Assembly (NCBI RefSeq): GCF_947492555.1 | Contig: NZ_CANLNE010000001.1 | Coordinates: 1,054,001-1,118,000, forward strand | Source: an uncultured Roseobacter sp. | GTDB taxonomy: Bacteria > Pseudomonadota > Alphaproteobacteria > Rhodobacterales > Rhodobacteraceae | Reading direction: 5' to 3' | Length of the DNA: 64,000 nt | Part shown: positions 40,004-50,504 of the stretch, piece by piece | Layout: the number at the start of each line of letters is the position of its first letter | Position numbering within the stretch: position 1 is the stretch's first letter | Program-made: the position numbers and the translations under genes | The notes under the pieces: generated by a model | Seen by the model: the letters and a program-made list of their open reading frames with translations, nothing else | Told to the model about the DNA's origin: nothing | Database searches by the model: none

Positions 40004-42297
40004 GCGTCGCCAAATCGCTGCCCCATGATGCCGCGTTGCTGCACGTCACCGGCGCGGCGCGCTATGTGGATGACATTCCTGCGCCCAGGGATGCGTTGCA
40101 TCTGGCCTTTGGTCTGTCCCAGATTGCGGCGGGTGATCTGACCGGCATGGATCTGTCCCGCGTACGCGCCGCGCCGGGGGTTGTTGCGGTTCTGACGGCG
40201 CAGGATTTACCATTCGAGAATGACGTCTCCCCCTCCAACCATGATGAACCGCTGCTGGCCACTGGGTCTGTGCAGTACGTCGGCCAGCCCTTGTTTGTCG
40301 TTGCAGCCACCTCGCATTTGGCCGCGCGTCAAGCCGCCCGGCTAGGCGATGTGGACATCACGCCCGGCAAGCCAATTCTGAGTATCGAAGACGCGCTGGC
40401 GCGTAACAGCCGGTTTGAAGACGGGCCGCGCATTTACGGACGCGGGGACGTGGATCAGGCGCTGCAGGCCGCGCCACATAACATCAGTGGCCAGCTTGAG
40501 GTTGGCGGACAGGAACATTTCTATCTCGAAGGGCAAGCGGCCCTCGCGCTACCGCAGGAAGGTGGTGACATGGTGGTGATGAGTTCTACCCAGCACCCCA
40601 CCGAAATCCAGCACAAGGTGGCCGAAGCGCTTGGCAAACCGATGCATGCCGTCCGGGTGGAAACCCGACGCATGGGCGGTGGTTTTGGCGGCAAGGAAAG
40701 TCAGGGCAATGCGCTGGCCGTGGCTTGTGCCGTTGTCGCGCAGGCCACCGGACGCCCTTGCCGCATGCGGTACGACCGCGATGACGATATGATCATCACC
40801 GGCAAGCGCCATGATTTCCGCATCGACTATACTGTCGGTTTCGATGACGACGGCGGCGTGTTGGGGATCGATTTCACCCATTATGCCCGCTGTGGATGGG
40901 CGCAGGACTTGTCCCTGCCGGTGGCGGATCGGGCCATGTTGCACGCCGATAACGCCTATTTCCTGCCCGCCGTGCGCATCACCAGTCACCGACTGAAAAC
41001 CAACACGCAGAGCGCGACGGCCTTCAGGGGGTTCGGCGGGCCGCAGGGTATGCTGGGCATCGAACGGGTGATGGATCATATCGCCAGCCATCTCGGGCGC
41101 GAACCACTTAGCGTGCGGCGCCGGAACTTTTATGCCTCCGGCGGGGATACTTCCGGCCAGAAGAAACGCGGCGTGACGCCCTATGGCCAAGCGGTTGAGG
41201 ATTTTATCCTGCCTGAGATGACGGACGCGCTTGTGACGTCCAGCGATTATGAAACCCGCCGGGCATCGGTAGCGTTATGGAACGCGCTAAACCCGATCCT
41301 CAAGAAAGGAATCGCGCTGACACCGGTCAAATTTGGCATCTCCTTCACGCTCACCCATCTCAATCAGGCGGGCGCGCTGGTGCATGTCTATCAGGATGGC
41401 TCGATCCACCTGAACCACGGCGGCACGGAGATGGGACAGGGCCTGTTCCAGAAAGTGGCGCAGGTGGCGGCGGCCAGATTTGGCGTGGACGTGGCGCAAG
41501 TGAAGATCACCGCGACCGACACCGGAAAAGTGCCGAATACCTCCGCAACCGCCGCCTCCTCCGGCAGTGATCTGAACGGCATGGCGGTTCAGGCAGCTTG
41601 CGACACCATACGGGAGCGCATGGCGGATTTGTTAGCCGAACGACATCAGTGTTCTGCTGCCGAGGTTGTTTTCCGGGAGGGTTCAGTTGAGGTCGCGGGC
41701 GCGCGCTATAGTTTCGCCGAAGTGGCGCAGATGGCCTATTTCGCCCGTGTCAGCCTGTCAGCAACAGGATTCTATAAAACACCCAAAGTGCAATGGGACC
41801 GGATCAAGGGTGAGGGCCGTCCGTTTTTCTACTTCGCCTACGGCGTGGCGGTGACAGAGGTCGTGATCGACACGTTGACCGGCGAAAACCGTATCCTGCG
41901 GGTGGACATTCTGCATGATGTGGGAAGCTCGCTGAACCCAAGCCTCGACATTGGCCAGATCGAAGGTGGTTATGTGCAGGGCGCAGGCTGGCTGACCACC
42001 GAAGAGCTGGTTTGGGATGATGCAGGCCACCTGCACACGCATGCACCCTCGACCTACAAGATCCCCGCCTGTTCCGACCGACCGGACGTCTTCAATGTCG
42101 CGCTCTGGAAGGGCGAAAACCGGGAAGAAACGATTTATCGCTCCAAGGCGGTGGGAGAGCCGCCACTGATGCTGGGCATCTCTGCCTATGCAGCACTCTG
42201 CGATGCGGTGCAGGCCTGCGGGCCAGCCTATGCCGACCTGCAGACACCAGCCACAGCCGAAGCCGTTTTCGCGGCGGTGCAAAGGACCCGACAGTGA
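40000..42297 (+). CDS. xdhB: xanthine dehydrogenase molybdopterin-binding subunit
   Basis: [33 protein letters not shown] overlaps xdhA stop. Confidence 0.96.
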   Translation: MSVAKSLPHDAALLHVTGAARYVDDIPAPRDALHLAFGLSQIAAGDLTGMDLSRVRAAPGVVAVLTAQDLPFENDVSPSNHDEPLLATGSVQYVGQPLFVVAATSHLAARQAARLGDVDITPGKPILSIEDALARNSRFEDGPRIYGRGDVDQALQAAPHNISGQLEVGGQEHFYLEGQAALALPQEGGDMVVMSSTQHPTEIQHKVAEALGKPMHAVRVETRRMGGGFGGKESQGNALAVACAVVAQATGRPCRMRYDRDDDMIITGKRHDFRIDYTVGFDDDGGVLGIDFTHYARCGWAQDLSLPVADRAMLHADNAYFLPAVRITSHRLKTNTQSATAFRGFGGPQGMLGIERVMDHIASHLGREPLSVRRRNFYASGGDTSGQKKRGVTPYGQAVEDFILPEMTDALVTSSDYETRRASVALWNALNPILKKGIALTPVKFGISFTLTHLNQAGALVHVYQDGSIHLNHGGTEMGQGLFQKVAQVAAARFGVDVAQVKITATDTGKVPNTSATAASSGSDLNGMAVQAACDTIRERMADLLAERHQCSAAEVVFREGSVEVAGARYSFAEVAQMAYFARVSLSATGFYKTPKVQWDRIKGEGRPFFYFAYGVAVTEVVIDTLTGENRILRVDILHDVGSSLNPSLDIGQIEGGYVQGAGWLTTEELVWDDAGHLHTHAPSTYKIPACSDRPDVFNVALWKGENREETIYRSKAVGEPPLMLGISAYAALCDAVQACGPAYADLQTPATAEAVFAAVQRTRQ
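41134..41167 (+). repeat. 34-nt dispersed element, copy inside xdhB (in frame)
   Basis: GCCTCCGGCGGGGATACTTCCGGCCAGAAGAAAC; 30-31/34 identical to the other copies. Confidence 0.8.
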
Positions 42298-43052
42298 GCG
42301 CGCTCTATGTCGAAATCCTCGCCACCAAGGGCTCGACCCCGCGTGATGCGGGTACGGCAATGAAGGTGACGGCAACGGAGACCTTCGGCACGATCGGCGG
42401 CGGCGCGCTGGAGTATGACGCCACCGCGCGGGCCCGTGCCATTCTCGCGGCGGATGGACCGGAGGAGACACAGACCCTGCCCCTTGGTCCTGGTCTCGGG
42501 CAATGCTGCGGTGGCTCGGTGACCTTGCAGTTTACGCGCACGCCGCGACCGACAGACCAGATCGATGCGACGCGGGATACGACCCGCGAAACCCAAGCGT
42601 ATACGGCCCCGATGTGGATCTGGGGCGCCGGACATGTGGGTCGGGCGGTCGTTAGGGCGTGTCCCTCCCACAGCTTCAAAATCACCTGGATCGACAGCGC
42701 CGCAGACCGCTTTCCCGCCGAGGTTCCAGAGGCTGTCACCGTCACTCTTGCCAGTGACATGCCGATGCTCGCAGCGCATGCACCAGCCGATGCACATCAC
42801 CTGATCTTCACCTATTCGCATGACATCGATCTCGCCCTTTGTGCTGCGCTGCTGAAACGCGGATTTGCCTCTTGCGGCTTGATCGGCTCGGACACCAAAT
42901 GGGCGCGGTTTCAAAAACGCCTGAGGGCAGCGGGGCTTGACCCGGCGCCTGTCACCTGCCCTATCGGCGACAAATCTCTCGGCAAACACCCCGATGCTAT
43001 TGCCCGTGGCACCGTGGGCATGTTGCTTTCACAGCTTAAGGCTCCCGCATGA
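42294..43052 (+). CDS. xdhC: xanthine dehydrogenase accessory protein XdhC
   Basis: ATKGSTPRDAGTAMKV; IGGGALEYDATARA; WIWGAGHVGRAVV; GTG start overlapping xdhB. Confidence 0.95.
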   Translation: MSALYVEILATKGSTPRDAGTAMKVTATETFGTIGGGALEYDATARARAILAADGPEETQTLPLGPGLGQCCGGSVTLQFTRTPRPTDQIDATRDTTRETQAYTAPMWIWGAGHVGRAVVRACPSHSFKITWIDSAADRFPAEVPEAVTVTLASDMPMLAAHAPADAHHLIFTYSHDIDLALCAALLKRGFASCGLIGSDTKWARFQKRLRAAGLDPAPVTCPIGDKSLGKHPDAIARGTVGMLLSQLKAPA

Positions 43053-44563
43053 CCCCGCTCCTGTCTCTCGCTGGTCTGACCAAGGCCTACCCCGGCGTCG
43101 TGGCCAATGACGACGTCTCGCTGTCCATCGCACCGGGTGAAGTCCATGCATTGCTGGGCGAAAACGGCGCCGGCAAATCAACGCTGGTGAAAATGATCTA
43201 TGGGCTGGTGAAACCCGATCAGGGCGAGATGCAGATGCACGGGCGCCCCTTTGCACCATCGGAACCACGCGCCGCCCGCGCGGCGGGTGTCGGTATGGTG
43301 TTCCAGCACTTCTCGCTCTTTGATGCCTTGACCGTAGCCGAAAACATCGCGCTCGGGATGGAGAACGCCCCGAAGTTGAGAGACCTCGCGCAGCGGATCA
43401 GGGAGGTTTCGGACACCTACGGGTTGCCGCTCTCACCCGACAGGATTGTCGGTGATCTCTCCGCAGGAGAGCGCCAACGGGTTGAGATCATCCGCTGCCT
43501 TTTGCAGCAACCCAAGCTGCTGATCATGGATGAGCCCACGTCTGTTCTGACCCCGCAAGAGGTCGATATCCTGTTCGAAACACTGCGCAAGCTCAGCGCG
43601 GAGGGTACGGCAATTCTCTATATATCTCATAAGCTTGAAGAAATTCGTACGCTCTGTGACGCAGCGACGATCCTGCGGCTGGGGAAAGTGGTCGGCGACT
43701 GCATCCCGCGCGAGACGACCGCGCGGGACATGGCCGAAATGATGGTGGGAAAGGTGCTTGGCACGCCGACGCGAACCGCCGTTGTGCAGGAGGATGTTGT
43801 GTTGGCAGTGAATGGCCTGTCGCGCCCATCGCCCTCCGCCTTCGGGATGCCATTGCGCGACATATCCATTACACTGCGCAAGGGCGAAGTGTTGGGCATT
43901 GGCGGGGTTGCCGGGAACGGACAGGACGAATTGCTGGCAGCGCTCTCGGGTGAAATGCTGTCGCCGCCCGGGATGATCACCTTCAAGGACAATGACATCG
44001 GTGCATTGGGTCCAAATGCCCGGCGTACCCGTGGCGTGCTGGCAGCACCCGAAGAACGGTTGGGCCATGCAGCAGCCCCGGATATGTCACTGACCGAAAA
44101 CGCCATGCTGACCGGTGCAGCCCGCGAAGGTTTGGAAAAACACGGGTTCCTGAATTGGTCCGCCGCGCGAAGCTTTGCCGAGCGGATCATCGAGGCATTC
44201 GACGTACGCACGCCGAGCCCCGGGAATGCGGCACGATCACTCTCCGGGGGGAACTTGCAGAAATTCGTGATTGGACGAGAAGTGCTGCAACGCCCGGAGG
44301 TGTTGGTGGTCAACCAACCGACATGGGGCGTAGATGCCTCTGCCGCAGCGTCCATACGACAGGCGCTGCTTGATCTCGCCACCGAGGGAGCGGCCGTGAT
44401 CGCGATCAGCCAGGACCTTGATGAGCTGATGGAAATTGCGGACCGCTTTGCCGCGCTGAACGAGGGGCGGTTGTCTGCGCCACAACCCACCGGCGGTCTG
44501 AGTGTGGAGCAGATCGGGCTGATGATGGGCGGCGCCCACGGTATGGAGGTAGCACATGTGTAG
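43049..44563 (+). CDS. ABC transporter ATP-binding protein (double ABC, nucleoside/BMP-type importer)
   Basis: Walker A GENGAGKST; LSAGERQRVEI; second domain LSGGNLQKFVIGREV. Confidence 0.94.
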   Translation: MTPLLSLAGLTKAYPGVVANDDVSLSIAPGEVHALLGENGAGKSTLVKMIYGLVKPDQGEMQMHGRPFAPSEPRAARAAGVGMVFQHFSLFDALTVAENIALGMENAPKLRDLAQRIREVSDTYGLPLSPDRIVGDLSAGERQRVEIIRCLLQQPKLLIMDEPTSVLTPQEVDILFETLRKLSAEGTAILYISHKLEEIRTLCDAATILRLGKVVGDCIPRETTARDMAEMMVGKVLGTPTRTAVVQEDVVLAVNGLSRPSPSAFGMPLRDISITLRKGEVLGIGGVAGNGQDELLAALSGEMLSPPGMITFKDNDIGALGPNARRTRGVLAAPEERLGHAAAPDMSLTENAMLTGAAREGLEKHGFLNWSAARSFAERIIEAFDVRTPSPGNAARSLSGGNLQKFVIGREVLQRPEVLVVNQPTWGVDASAAASIRQALLDLATEGAAVIAISQDLDELMEIADRFAALNEGRLSAPQPTGGLSVEQIGLMMGGAHGMEVAHV

Positions 44564-44588
44564 CCTGTTACACCAAAAGACATTTCTT

Positions 44589-44622
44589 GCCTTCGGCGAG
44601 GATATTTCCAGCCAGAAGAAAC
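44589..44622 (+). repeat. 34-nt dispersed element, copy after the ABC ATPase stop
   Basis: GCCTTCGGCGAGGATATTTCCAGCCAGAAGAAAC. Confidence 0.8.
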
Positions 44623-44635
44623 ATAGGCCAATCCC

Positions 44636-45718
44636 ATGATCTGGTTGGAGAAGCGGCCACAGCCGAGCCGGTTTTTTGCCTATGTCACCCCCCTATTGGC
44701 AGTCTTGGCGACGTTCTTGTTCGGTGGGCTTTTGTTCGCAGCACTTGGCAAGGATCCAGTGCAGTCGATTGTGACGATTTTCTGGGAGCCGCTGTTTGGT
44801 GAGTTCGCGTTTTACTATCGCCCGCAACTGCTGATTAAAGGCGCGCCGCTGGTGCTGATCGCCATCGGTCTCAGCCTCGGGTTCAAGGCCGGGATCTGGA
44901 ACATCGGTGCCGAAGGTCAATACATCATGGGCGCGCTGTTCGGGGCCGGTATGGGGTTGGCGTTTTACCCCGCAGAGAGTGTGCTGATCTTTCCCGCCAT
45001 GGTTCTCGCAGGGGCGTTTGGTGGTTGGATCTGGGCAATGATTCCGGCCTTGCTGAAGGTCCGCTTCGGCACCAACGAGATCCTCGTTTCGCTGATGCTG
45101 GTCTACGTCGCCGAGCAGTTTCTCGCCTCCATGTCGTTGGGACTGCTGAAGAACCCCGAGGGGTTCGGCTTTCCGGGCAGTCGCAATCTGCAGCAATATG
45201 ACAGCGCCCATAACGCCGAAATCATTGCCGGGTCCGGTATGCACTGGGGTGTGGTTGCAGCACTGATCGCGGTGATTTTTGCCTATGTGCTGCTGGCCCG
45301 GCACCGGCTTGGCTTTGCGGTGCGGGTCACCGGGGAAGCGCCGCGCGCCGCGCGGTTTGCCGGTGTGAACCCCAGCCGCCTCATCCTCTTTTGCCTTGGC
45401 ACCTCCGGCATGCTGGCGGGGCTGGCGGGACTGTTCGAGGTCGCCGGCCCGGCGGGACAAGTCAGTATCGACTTCAACGTGGGCTATGGGTTTACCGCCA
45501 TTATTGTTGCCTTTCTCGGTCGGTTGCACCCGGTCGGGATCGTGCTGGCAGGCTTGCTGATGGCGCTGACCTACATCGGCGGCGATATCGCACAAAGCCA
45601 GTTGGGCCTGCCCGCCGCCGCCATTCAGGTGTTTCAGGGCATGTTGCTGTTCTTCCTGCTGGCACTCGATCTTTTCACCAATTACCGGCTGCGGTTTGGC
45701 CGGGCGGAGACTGTCTAG
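44636..45718 (+). CDS. ABC transporter permease (BMP-type importer)
   Basis: LGFKAGIWNIGAEGQYIMGALFGAG; RFGTNEILVSLML. Confidence 0.93.
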   Translation: MIWLEKRPQPSRFFAYVTPLLAVLATFLFGGLLFAALGKDPVQSIVTIFWEPLFGEFAFYYRPQLLIKGAPLVLIAIGLSLGFKAGIWNIGAEGQYIMGALFGAGMGLAFYPAESVLIFPAMVLAGAFGGWIWAMIPALLKVRFGTNEILVSLMLVYVAEQFLASMSLGLLKNPEGFGFPGSRNLQQYDSAHNAEIIAGSGMHWGVVAALIAVIFAYVLLARHRLGFAVRVTGEAPRAARFAGVNPSRLILFCLGTSGMLAGLAGLFEVAGPAGQVSIDFNVGYGFTAIIVAFLGRLHPVGIVLAGLLMALTYIGGDIAQSQLGLPAAAIQVFQGMLLFFLLALDLFTNYRLRFGRAETV

Positions 45719-46639
45719 ATGGATCTTTCTGTCATCAATCCGATCCTTCTGATTGCGGCCCTGATGAGCGCGGCAACCCCAATCCTGCTCGCGGCCACCG
45801 GGGAACTGGTGGTTGAACGGGCGGGCGTGCTCAACCTCGGCGTCGAAGGCATGATGATCCTCGGGGCCATCTGCGGCTTTGCCATCGCCGTGGAGACCGG
45901 ATCACCGCTGACGGGCTTTCTGGCGGCCGCAGCAGGAGGCGCGCTTCTCAGCCTGCTCTTTGCGCTGCTGACCCAGGTGGCACTCGCCAATCAAGTAGCC
46001 TCCGGCCTCGCGCTCACCCTCTTCGGCTTAGGGCTCTCTGCGCTTCTGGGGCAGGGATATGTAGGGGTCAAACCGCCCCGGATGCCGGATATCAACTTTG
46101 GTTTTCTCACGGATATTCCCATTACTGGGCCGATCCTCTTTTCCCACGATCCGGTACTTTACTTTGGGCTGCTGCTGGTAGCCGCAGTCTGGGCCACACT
46201 GAAATTCACCCGCGTGGGTCTCATCCTGCGCGCGGTCGGGGAAAACCACGATGCCGCTCACGCGCTCGGCTACAAAGTCGTTCGCATCCGCACGCTGGCG
46301 ATCATGTTCGGCGGGGCCTGCGCGGGGATGGGCGGCGCTTACATCAGCCTGATCCGCGTGCCGCAATGGACCGAAGGCATGACCGCGGGTGTCGGATGGA
46401 TTGCGCTCGCACTGGTGGTATTCGCCAGTTGGAAGCCATGGCGTGTGCTGCTGGGTGCCTATCTTTTTGGCGGGATCACGCAATTGCAACTCAATCTGCA
46501 GGGCGCGGGCGTTGCCATTCCCGTCGAATATCTGGCAATGTCGCCTTACATTATCACCATCGTCGTGCTGGTCATCCTTTCTGCGGATAAAAGCGCGGCG
46601 CCCGGTTCTCTGGGCCGGACATTCCACGCCTCTCACTAG
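45719..46639 (+). CDS. ABC transporter permease (BMP-type importer), second subunit
   Basis: AATPILLAATGELVVERAGVLNLGVEGMMILGA. Confidence 0.93.
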   Translation: MDLSVINPILLIAALMSAATPILLAATGELVVERAGVLNLGVEGMMILGAICGFAIAVETGSPLTGFLAAAAGGALLSLLFALLTQVALANQVASGLALTLFGLGLSALLGQGYVGVKPPRMPDINFGFLTDIPITGPILFSHDPVLYFGLLLVAAVWATLKFTRVGLILRAVGENHDAAHALGYKVVRIRTLAIMFGGACAGMGGAYISLIRVPQWTEGMTAGVGWIALALVVFASWKPWRVLLGAYLFGGITQLQLNLQGAGVAIPVEYLAMSPYIITIVVLVILSADKSAAPGSLGRTFHASH

Positions 46640-46691
46640 GGGCCAATCAACGCCTCGGATAAGGGGCGGTTCAACATGGGGAAGACCTGAA

Positions 46692-47771
46692 ATGAAACTC
46701 ACAACCCTTCTGGCCAGCGCCGCGGTGGCGCTTGGTTTGGCAGGCGGCGCCTATGCCGACGGCCATGAAAAAACCAAGGTCGGCTTTGTCTTTGTCGGAC
46801 CAATCGGCGACGGCGGCTGGACCTATGAGCACAATAAGGGCCGCCTTGCGGTCGAGGAAGCGCTCGGGGATGCTGTCGAAACCGTTTACGTCGAAAACGT
46901 GGCCGAAGGCCCGGACAGCGAGCGGGTGATGACGCAGATGGCCTTGGACGGTGCCGATCTGATCTTCACCACCTCCTTTGGCTACATGGACCCCACGATC
47001 AACATCGCCAAGAAATTCCCAGACGTGAAATTCGAGCACGCCACCGGGTACAAGCGGGCGGACAATGTCTCGACCTACTCCGCACGGTTCTACGAAGGCC
47101 GCGCAATTCAGGGCCATATCGCGGGCAAGATGACCAAGTCGAACATCATCGGCTACATCGGCTCCTACCCGATCCCCGAAGTGATCCGCGGCATCAACTC
47201 TGCCTTCATCCACGCACAAAAGGTAAACCCGGACGTCGAATTCCGCATCGTCTGGGCCTACACGTGGTTTGACCCGGCCAAGGAGGCGGATGCCGCCAAG
47301 GTTCTGATCGAACAGGGCGCCGATGTGGTGCTGCAGCACACCGATTCCACCGCTCCGCAGGCGGCGGCGCAGGAAGCTGGCAATGTGGTCACCTTTGGAC
47401 AGGCCTCGGATATGGGCCAATACGCTCCCTTCCCGCGTGTGTCTTCGATCATTGACGACTGGGCACCCTACTATATCGCGCGCACCAAGGCGGTGATGGA
47501 CGGTACATGGGAAAGCACCGACACATGGGACGGTATTGGCCCGGGCATGGTGGGCATTGGCGAGATTTCCGACGCGGTGCCTGCCGATGTGAAGGAAGAG
47601 GCCCTGGCCATGAAAGCGGCCATTGCGGACGGCTCCTACCATCCCTTCACCGGCCCCCTGAAAAAGCAGGATGGCAGCGACTGGCTGGCCGATGGCGAAG
47701 TGGCCGATGACGGTACGCTTGCGGGTATGAATTTCTACGTGGAAGGCCTGACCGGCGAAATTCCACAATAA
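46692..47771 (+). CDS. BMP family ABC transporter substrate-binding protein
   Basis: Signal peptide, KVGFVFVGPIGDGGWTYEHNKGRLAVEEALG; ...IIGYIGSYPIPEVIRGINSAFIHAQ. Confidence 0.95.
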   Translation: MKLTTLLASAAVALGLAGGAYADGHEKTKVGFVFVGPIGDGGWTYEHNKGRLAVEEALGDAVETVYVENVAEGPDSERVMTQMALDGADLIFTTSFGYMDPTINIAKKFPDVKFEHATGYKRADNVSTYSARFYEGRAIQGHIAGKMTKSNIIGYIGSYPIPEVIRGINSAFIHAQKVNPDVEFRIVWAYTWFDPAKEADAAKVLIEQGADVVLQHTDSTAPQAAAQEAGNVVTFGQASDMGQYAPFPRVSSIIDDWAPYYIARTKAVMDGTWESTDTWDGIGPGMVGIGEISDAVPADVKEEALAMKAAIADGSYHPFTGPLKKQDGSDWLADGEVADDGTLAGMNFYVEGLTGEIPQ

Positions 47772-47796
47772 GCTAAGCCAGGATAGAAACTGCAGG

Positions 47797-47822
47797 GGCC
47801 TCGGAGTAATCCGGGGCCTTTT
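47797..47822 (+). terminator. rho-independent terminator
   Basis: GGCCTCGGA-GTAA-TCCGGGGCC-TTTT, 25 nt after the BMP gene stop. Confidence 0.85.
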
Positions 47823-47877
47823 GGCTGCTGAGAAGCTTTGCACAGATCAAAAAATCTCAGAGCCAATCTCTGCGAAC

Positions 47878-48795
47878 CTACGCGCCGGTTTCCGGTTGTT
47901 TGTTCCAGTACCTGACGGAGCACGCCAATTCGGTTTCAAGCCAGGATTTGAACTTTCTGACACTCGGGTTCCGTTGAGAACGCGTGCGGACAGCAAACCA
48001 GTAGACGGCACCTGTCAAAGACCTGACGTCGAACGGGGCAACGATCTGTCCACGTTCCAGAGCGTCGCAGGCAAGTGTCTCCCAGGCCATGAACACGCCC
48101 TGCCCTGTCATCGCGGCATCCAAACACAATGAGGCGTCCGCGTATGTCGGTCCAAAGCTCAGATCGCGCCCCTCCAAACCCATCTCGGAAAGCCAGGGCC
48201 GCCAACCATAGAGCAATTCGTTCTCTCGAATGATGGGAACGGTAAAGAGATCGTCAGGAGACTTTATGCGCGCCGCAATCTCCGGCGAGCAGACCGGGAA
48301 GACACGCTGATCGAGCAGTTTCGTGGCCCCGGCGCCCAAGGCGGGGTCTTCCCCAACACGGATGCCGATATCGACCTCGGAATGGTCCAGATCGGCGACA
48401 TCGACAGCGGGCAAGACCCTCAGGCTGATCTCCGGGTTCAGATCATTGAAGTCCTTTATCCTCCAGATCAGCCAACGGCTTGCAAAGATCGGTGCCACGG
48501 TGACGGTCAGCGTGTTCTGTCCAATCGCCTGCACGTCGGACACAACCAAGGACAGCTCACCAATCGCGGCCGTCAGGCGCGGTGATATCTGGGCGCAGAT
48601 CTCCGTCGGCTGCAGACCCGTCGAGGTGCGGGTAAACAAGACCTGGCCCAAAGCAGCCTCAGCTTTGGCGAGGCGTTGGCTCAGGGCACCGGGGGTAACA
48701 CCCAGTTCATCGGCGGCAGCCCGCAATGTTCCGTTGCGTGCGATCACCTCAATCGTTCTGAGTGAGGAAAGCGGAATGGCATTGAGGTTTTGCAT
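47878..48795 (-). CDS. LysR family transcriptional regulator
   Basis: LSSLRTIEVIARNGTLRAAADELGVTPGALSQRLAKAEAALGQVLFTR. Confidence 0.95.
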   Translation of the reverse strand: MQNLNAIPLSSLRTIEVIARNGTLRAAADELGVTPGALSQRLAKAEAALGQVLFTRTSTGLQPTEICAQISPRLTAAIGELSLVVSDVQAIGQNTLTVTVAPIFASRWLIWRIKDFNDLNPEISLRVLPAVDVADLDHSEVDIGIRVGEDPALGAGATKLLDQRVFPVCSPEIAARIKSPDDLFTVPIIRENELLYGWRPWLSEMGLEGRDLSFGPTYADASLCLDAAMTGQGVFMAWETLACDALERGQIVAPFDVRSLTGAVYWFAVRTRSQRNPSVRKFKSWLETELACSVRYWNKQPETGA

Positions 48796-48809
48796 TTAGA
48801 AAATCTAAA
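48795..48809. promoter_or_regulatory. candidate LysR box TTTAGA-AAA-TCTAAA (contains T-N11-A)
   Basis: Perfect 6-bp dyad overlapping the LysR start in a divergent intergenic region. Confidence 0.5.
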
Positions 48810-48865
48810 CGCGCCTTATCTCAAAGTCGATTCAGAATTGACCACTGGGACACCATCTTGGTGCC

Positions 48866-49048
48866 ATGACACATGCCCTCGCCATAAGATTCAGAGGTCT
48901 CTGGACAAAACTCCTGCCGACCTCACAGCGCCTGTCGGACAAAACCCGATTTGAACGGGATCCCCTCTCGCATCCCGACATTGCGCGCATGTCTGAACGG
49001 GAACGCGCCGATCTACCGTTCTGCCCCGCACGCGTCAGGCCGGAATAA
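48866..49048 (+). CDS. small protein (60 aa), possibly DUF1127-related
   Basis: MTHALAIRFRGLWTKLLPTSQRLSDKTRFERDPLSHPDIARMSERERADLPFCPARVRPE; divergent from the LysR gene. Confidence 0.45.
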   Translation: MTHALAIRFRGLWTKLLPTSQRLSDKTRFERDPLSHPDIARMSERERADLPFCPARVRPE

Positions 49049-49067
49049 CACGTCGCGACGCTATCTG

Positions 49068-50438
49068 TCAGTACGAGTATTCGGCGTAAATCCGGCTGAG
49101 ATCGCCATCCCACGCCCCGTTGTACTGCTCCAGCAGCTCATCGGCTGGCACCTTGCCGCTCTCGATGCTCTCGTGCAGCGCGTTCAGAAAATGGGTTTCG
49201 TCAGGGACCATACCCCCTGCACCCGCCCGCGCGCGCGACTTCAGGCCGCTCATACTGATCGCCACCGCTTCGCGGGCGATGTCGTGCAGCTTGATGCCGT
49301 GCACCTCTGCCTGCAGCCCGTCAACAGACGCCGCCACGCGCATCAGGTCACGGGTGCCCATATCCCAGCTTTTCACCAGGTCCCAGGCCGCGTCGAGCGC
49401 GGTTTGATCATACATCAGCCCGACCCAGAAGGCCGGCAGCGCGCAAAGCCTGCGCCACGGGCCGCCATCAGCGCCGCGCATTTCTATGAACCGCTTCATC
49501 CGCGCCTCGGGAAAGGCGGTAGTCAGATGGTCGGCCCAATCGCTCAGCGTCGGGATTTCGCCGGGCAAGGCGGGCAATTCGCCCTTGAGGAAATCGCGAA
49601 AAGACTGCCCAAGTGCATCGACATACTGCCCGTCGCGGTAAACAAAATACATCGGCACATCGAGCGCATAGTCCACCCAACGTTCAAATCCGAAGCCGTC
49701 TTCAAAAACGAACGGCAGCATACCCGTGCGCGCCGCATCAAGGTTGCGCCAGGCCACACTGCGCCAGGATTTGTGCCCGTTCGGGCGGCCTTCAAAAAAC
49801 GGTGAGTTGGCAAAGAGCGCTGTCGCCACAGGCTGCAAGGCCAGCGCCACGCGCATCTTCTGCACCATATCCGCTTCGGAGCCGAAATCGAGATTGACCT
49901 GTACTGTGCAGGTACGTCGCATCATCACGCGCCCCATGGTGCCCACCCGGCCCATGTAGTCGTTCATCAGCTTGTAGCGGCCCTTGGGCATCAGATCCAT
50001 GTCGTCGTGGCGCCAGACCGGCGCCGCCCCCAGCCCGATAAAACCCGCACCAATGCGGTCCGCCACATCCTGCACTTCACGCAGATGGGTGTTCACCTCG
50101 TCGCAGGTCTCATGAATCGTCTCCAGTGGTGCGCCGCTTAGCTCCAGCTGTCCGCCCGGTTCAAGGCTGATATTGGCCCCGTCCTTTTCCAGCCCGATCA
50201 GATGACCGCCCTCTTCCACCGGCGACCAGCCGTGTGTATCCCGCAGACCTTCCAGCATCACCCGGATCGACCTGTCACCTTCATAGGGCAGCGGCTTCAG
50301 CGTGTCCTTGCAGTAGCCGAATTTCTCATGCTCGGTGCCAATGCGCCAATCCTCTTTCGGCTTGCACCCGTCCGAGAGATATTGCGCCAACTGGTCATGA
50401 GAGGTGATCGGGCCGCCACCGGATTGAGGAATGGACAT
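49068..50438 (-). CDS. gshA: glutamate--cysteine ligase (plant/alphaproteobacterial type)
   Basis: WRIGTEHEKFGY, LEPGGQLELSGAPLETIH, MRRTCTVQVNLDFGSEADM. Confidence 0.95.
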   Translation of the reverse strand: MSIPQSGGGPITSHDQLAQYLSDGCKPKEDWRIGTEHEKFGYCKDTLKPLPYEGDRSIRVMLEGLRDTHGWSPVEEGGHLIGLEKDGANISLEPGGQLELSGAPLETIHETCDEVNTHLREVQDVADRIGAGFIGLGAAPVWRHDDMDLMPKGRYKLMNDYMGRVGTMGRVMMRRTCTVQVNLDFGSEADMVQKMRVALALQPVATALFANSPFFEGRPNGHKSWRSVAWRNLDAARTGMLPFVFEDGFGFERWVDYALDVPMYFVYRDGQYVDALGQSFRDFLKGELPALPGEIPTLSDWADHLTTAFPEARMKRFIEMRGADGGPWRRLCALPAFWVGLMYDQTALDAAWDLVKSWDMGTRDLMRVAASVDGLQAEVHGIKLHDIAREAVAISMSGLKSRARAGAGGMVPDETHFLNALHESIESGKVPADELLEQYNGAWDGDLSRIYAEYSY

Positions 50439-50504
50439 GAGGGAGGCTCCGTTCGTTCGGTAATGCATTCAAGACATCAGGGATGGGACGATTTGATCAG
50501 GCTG

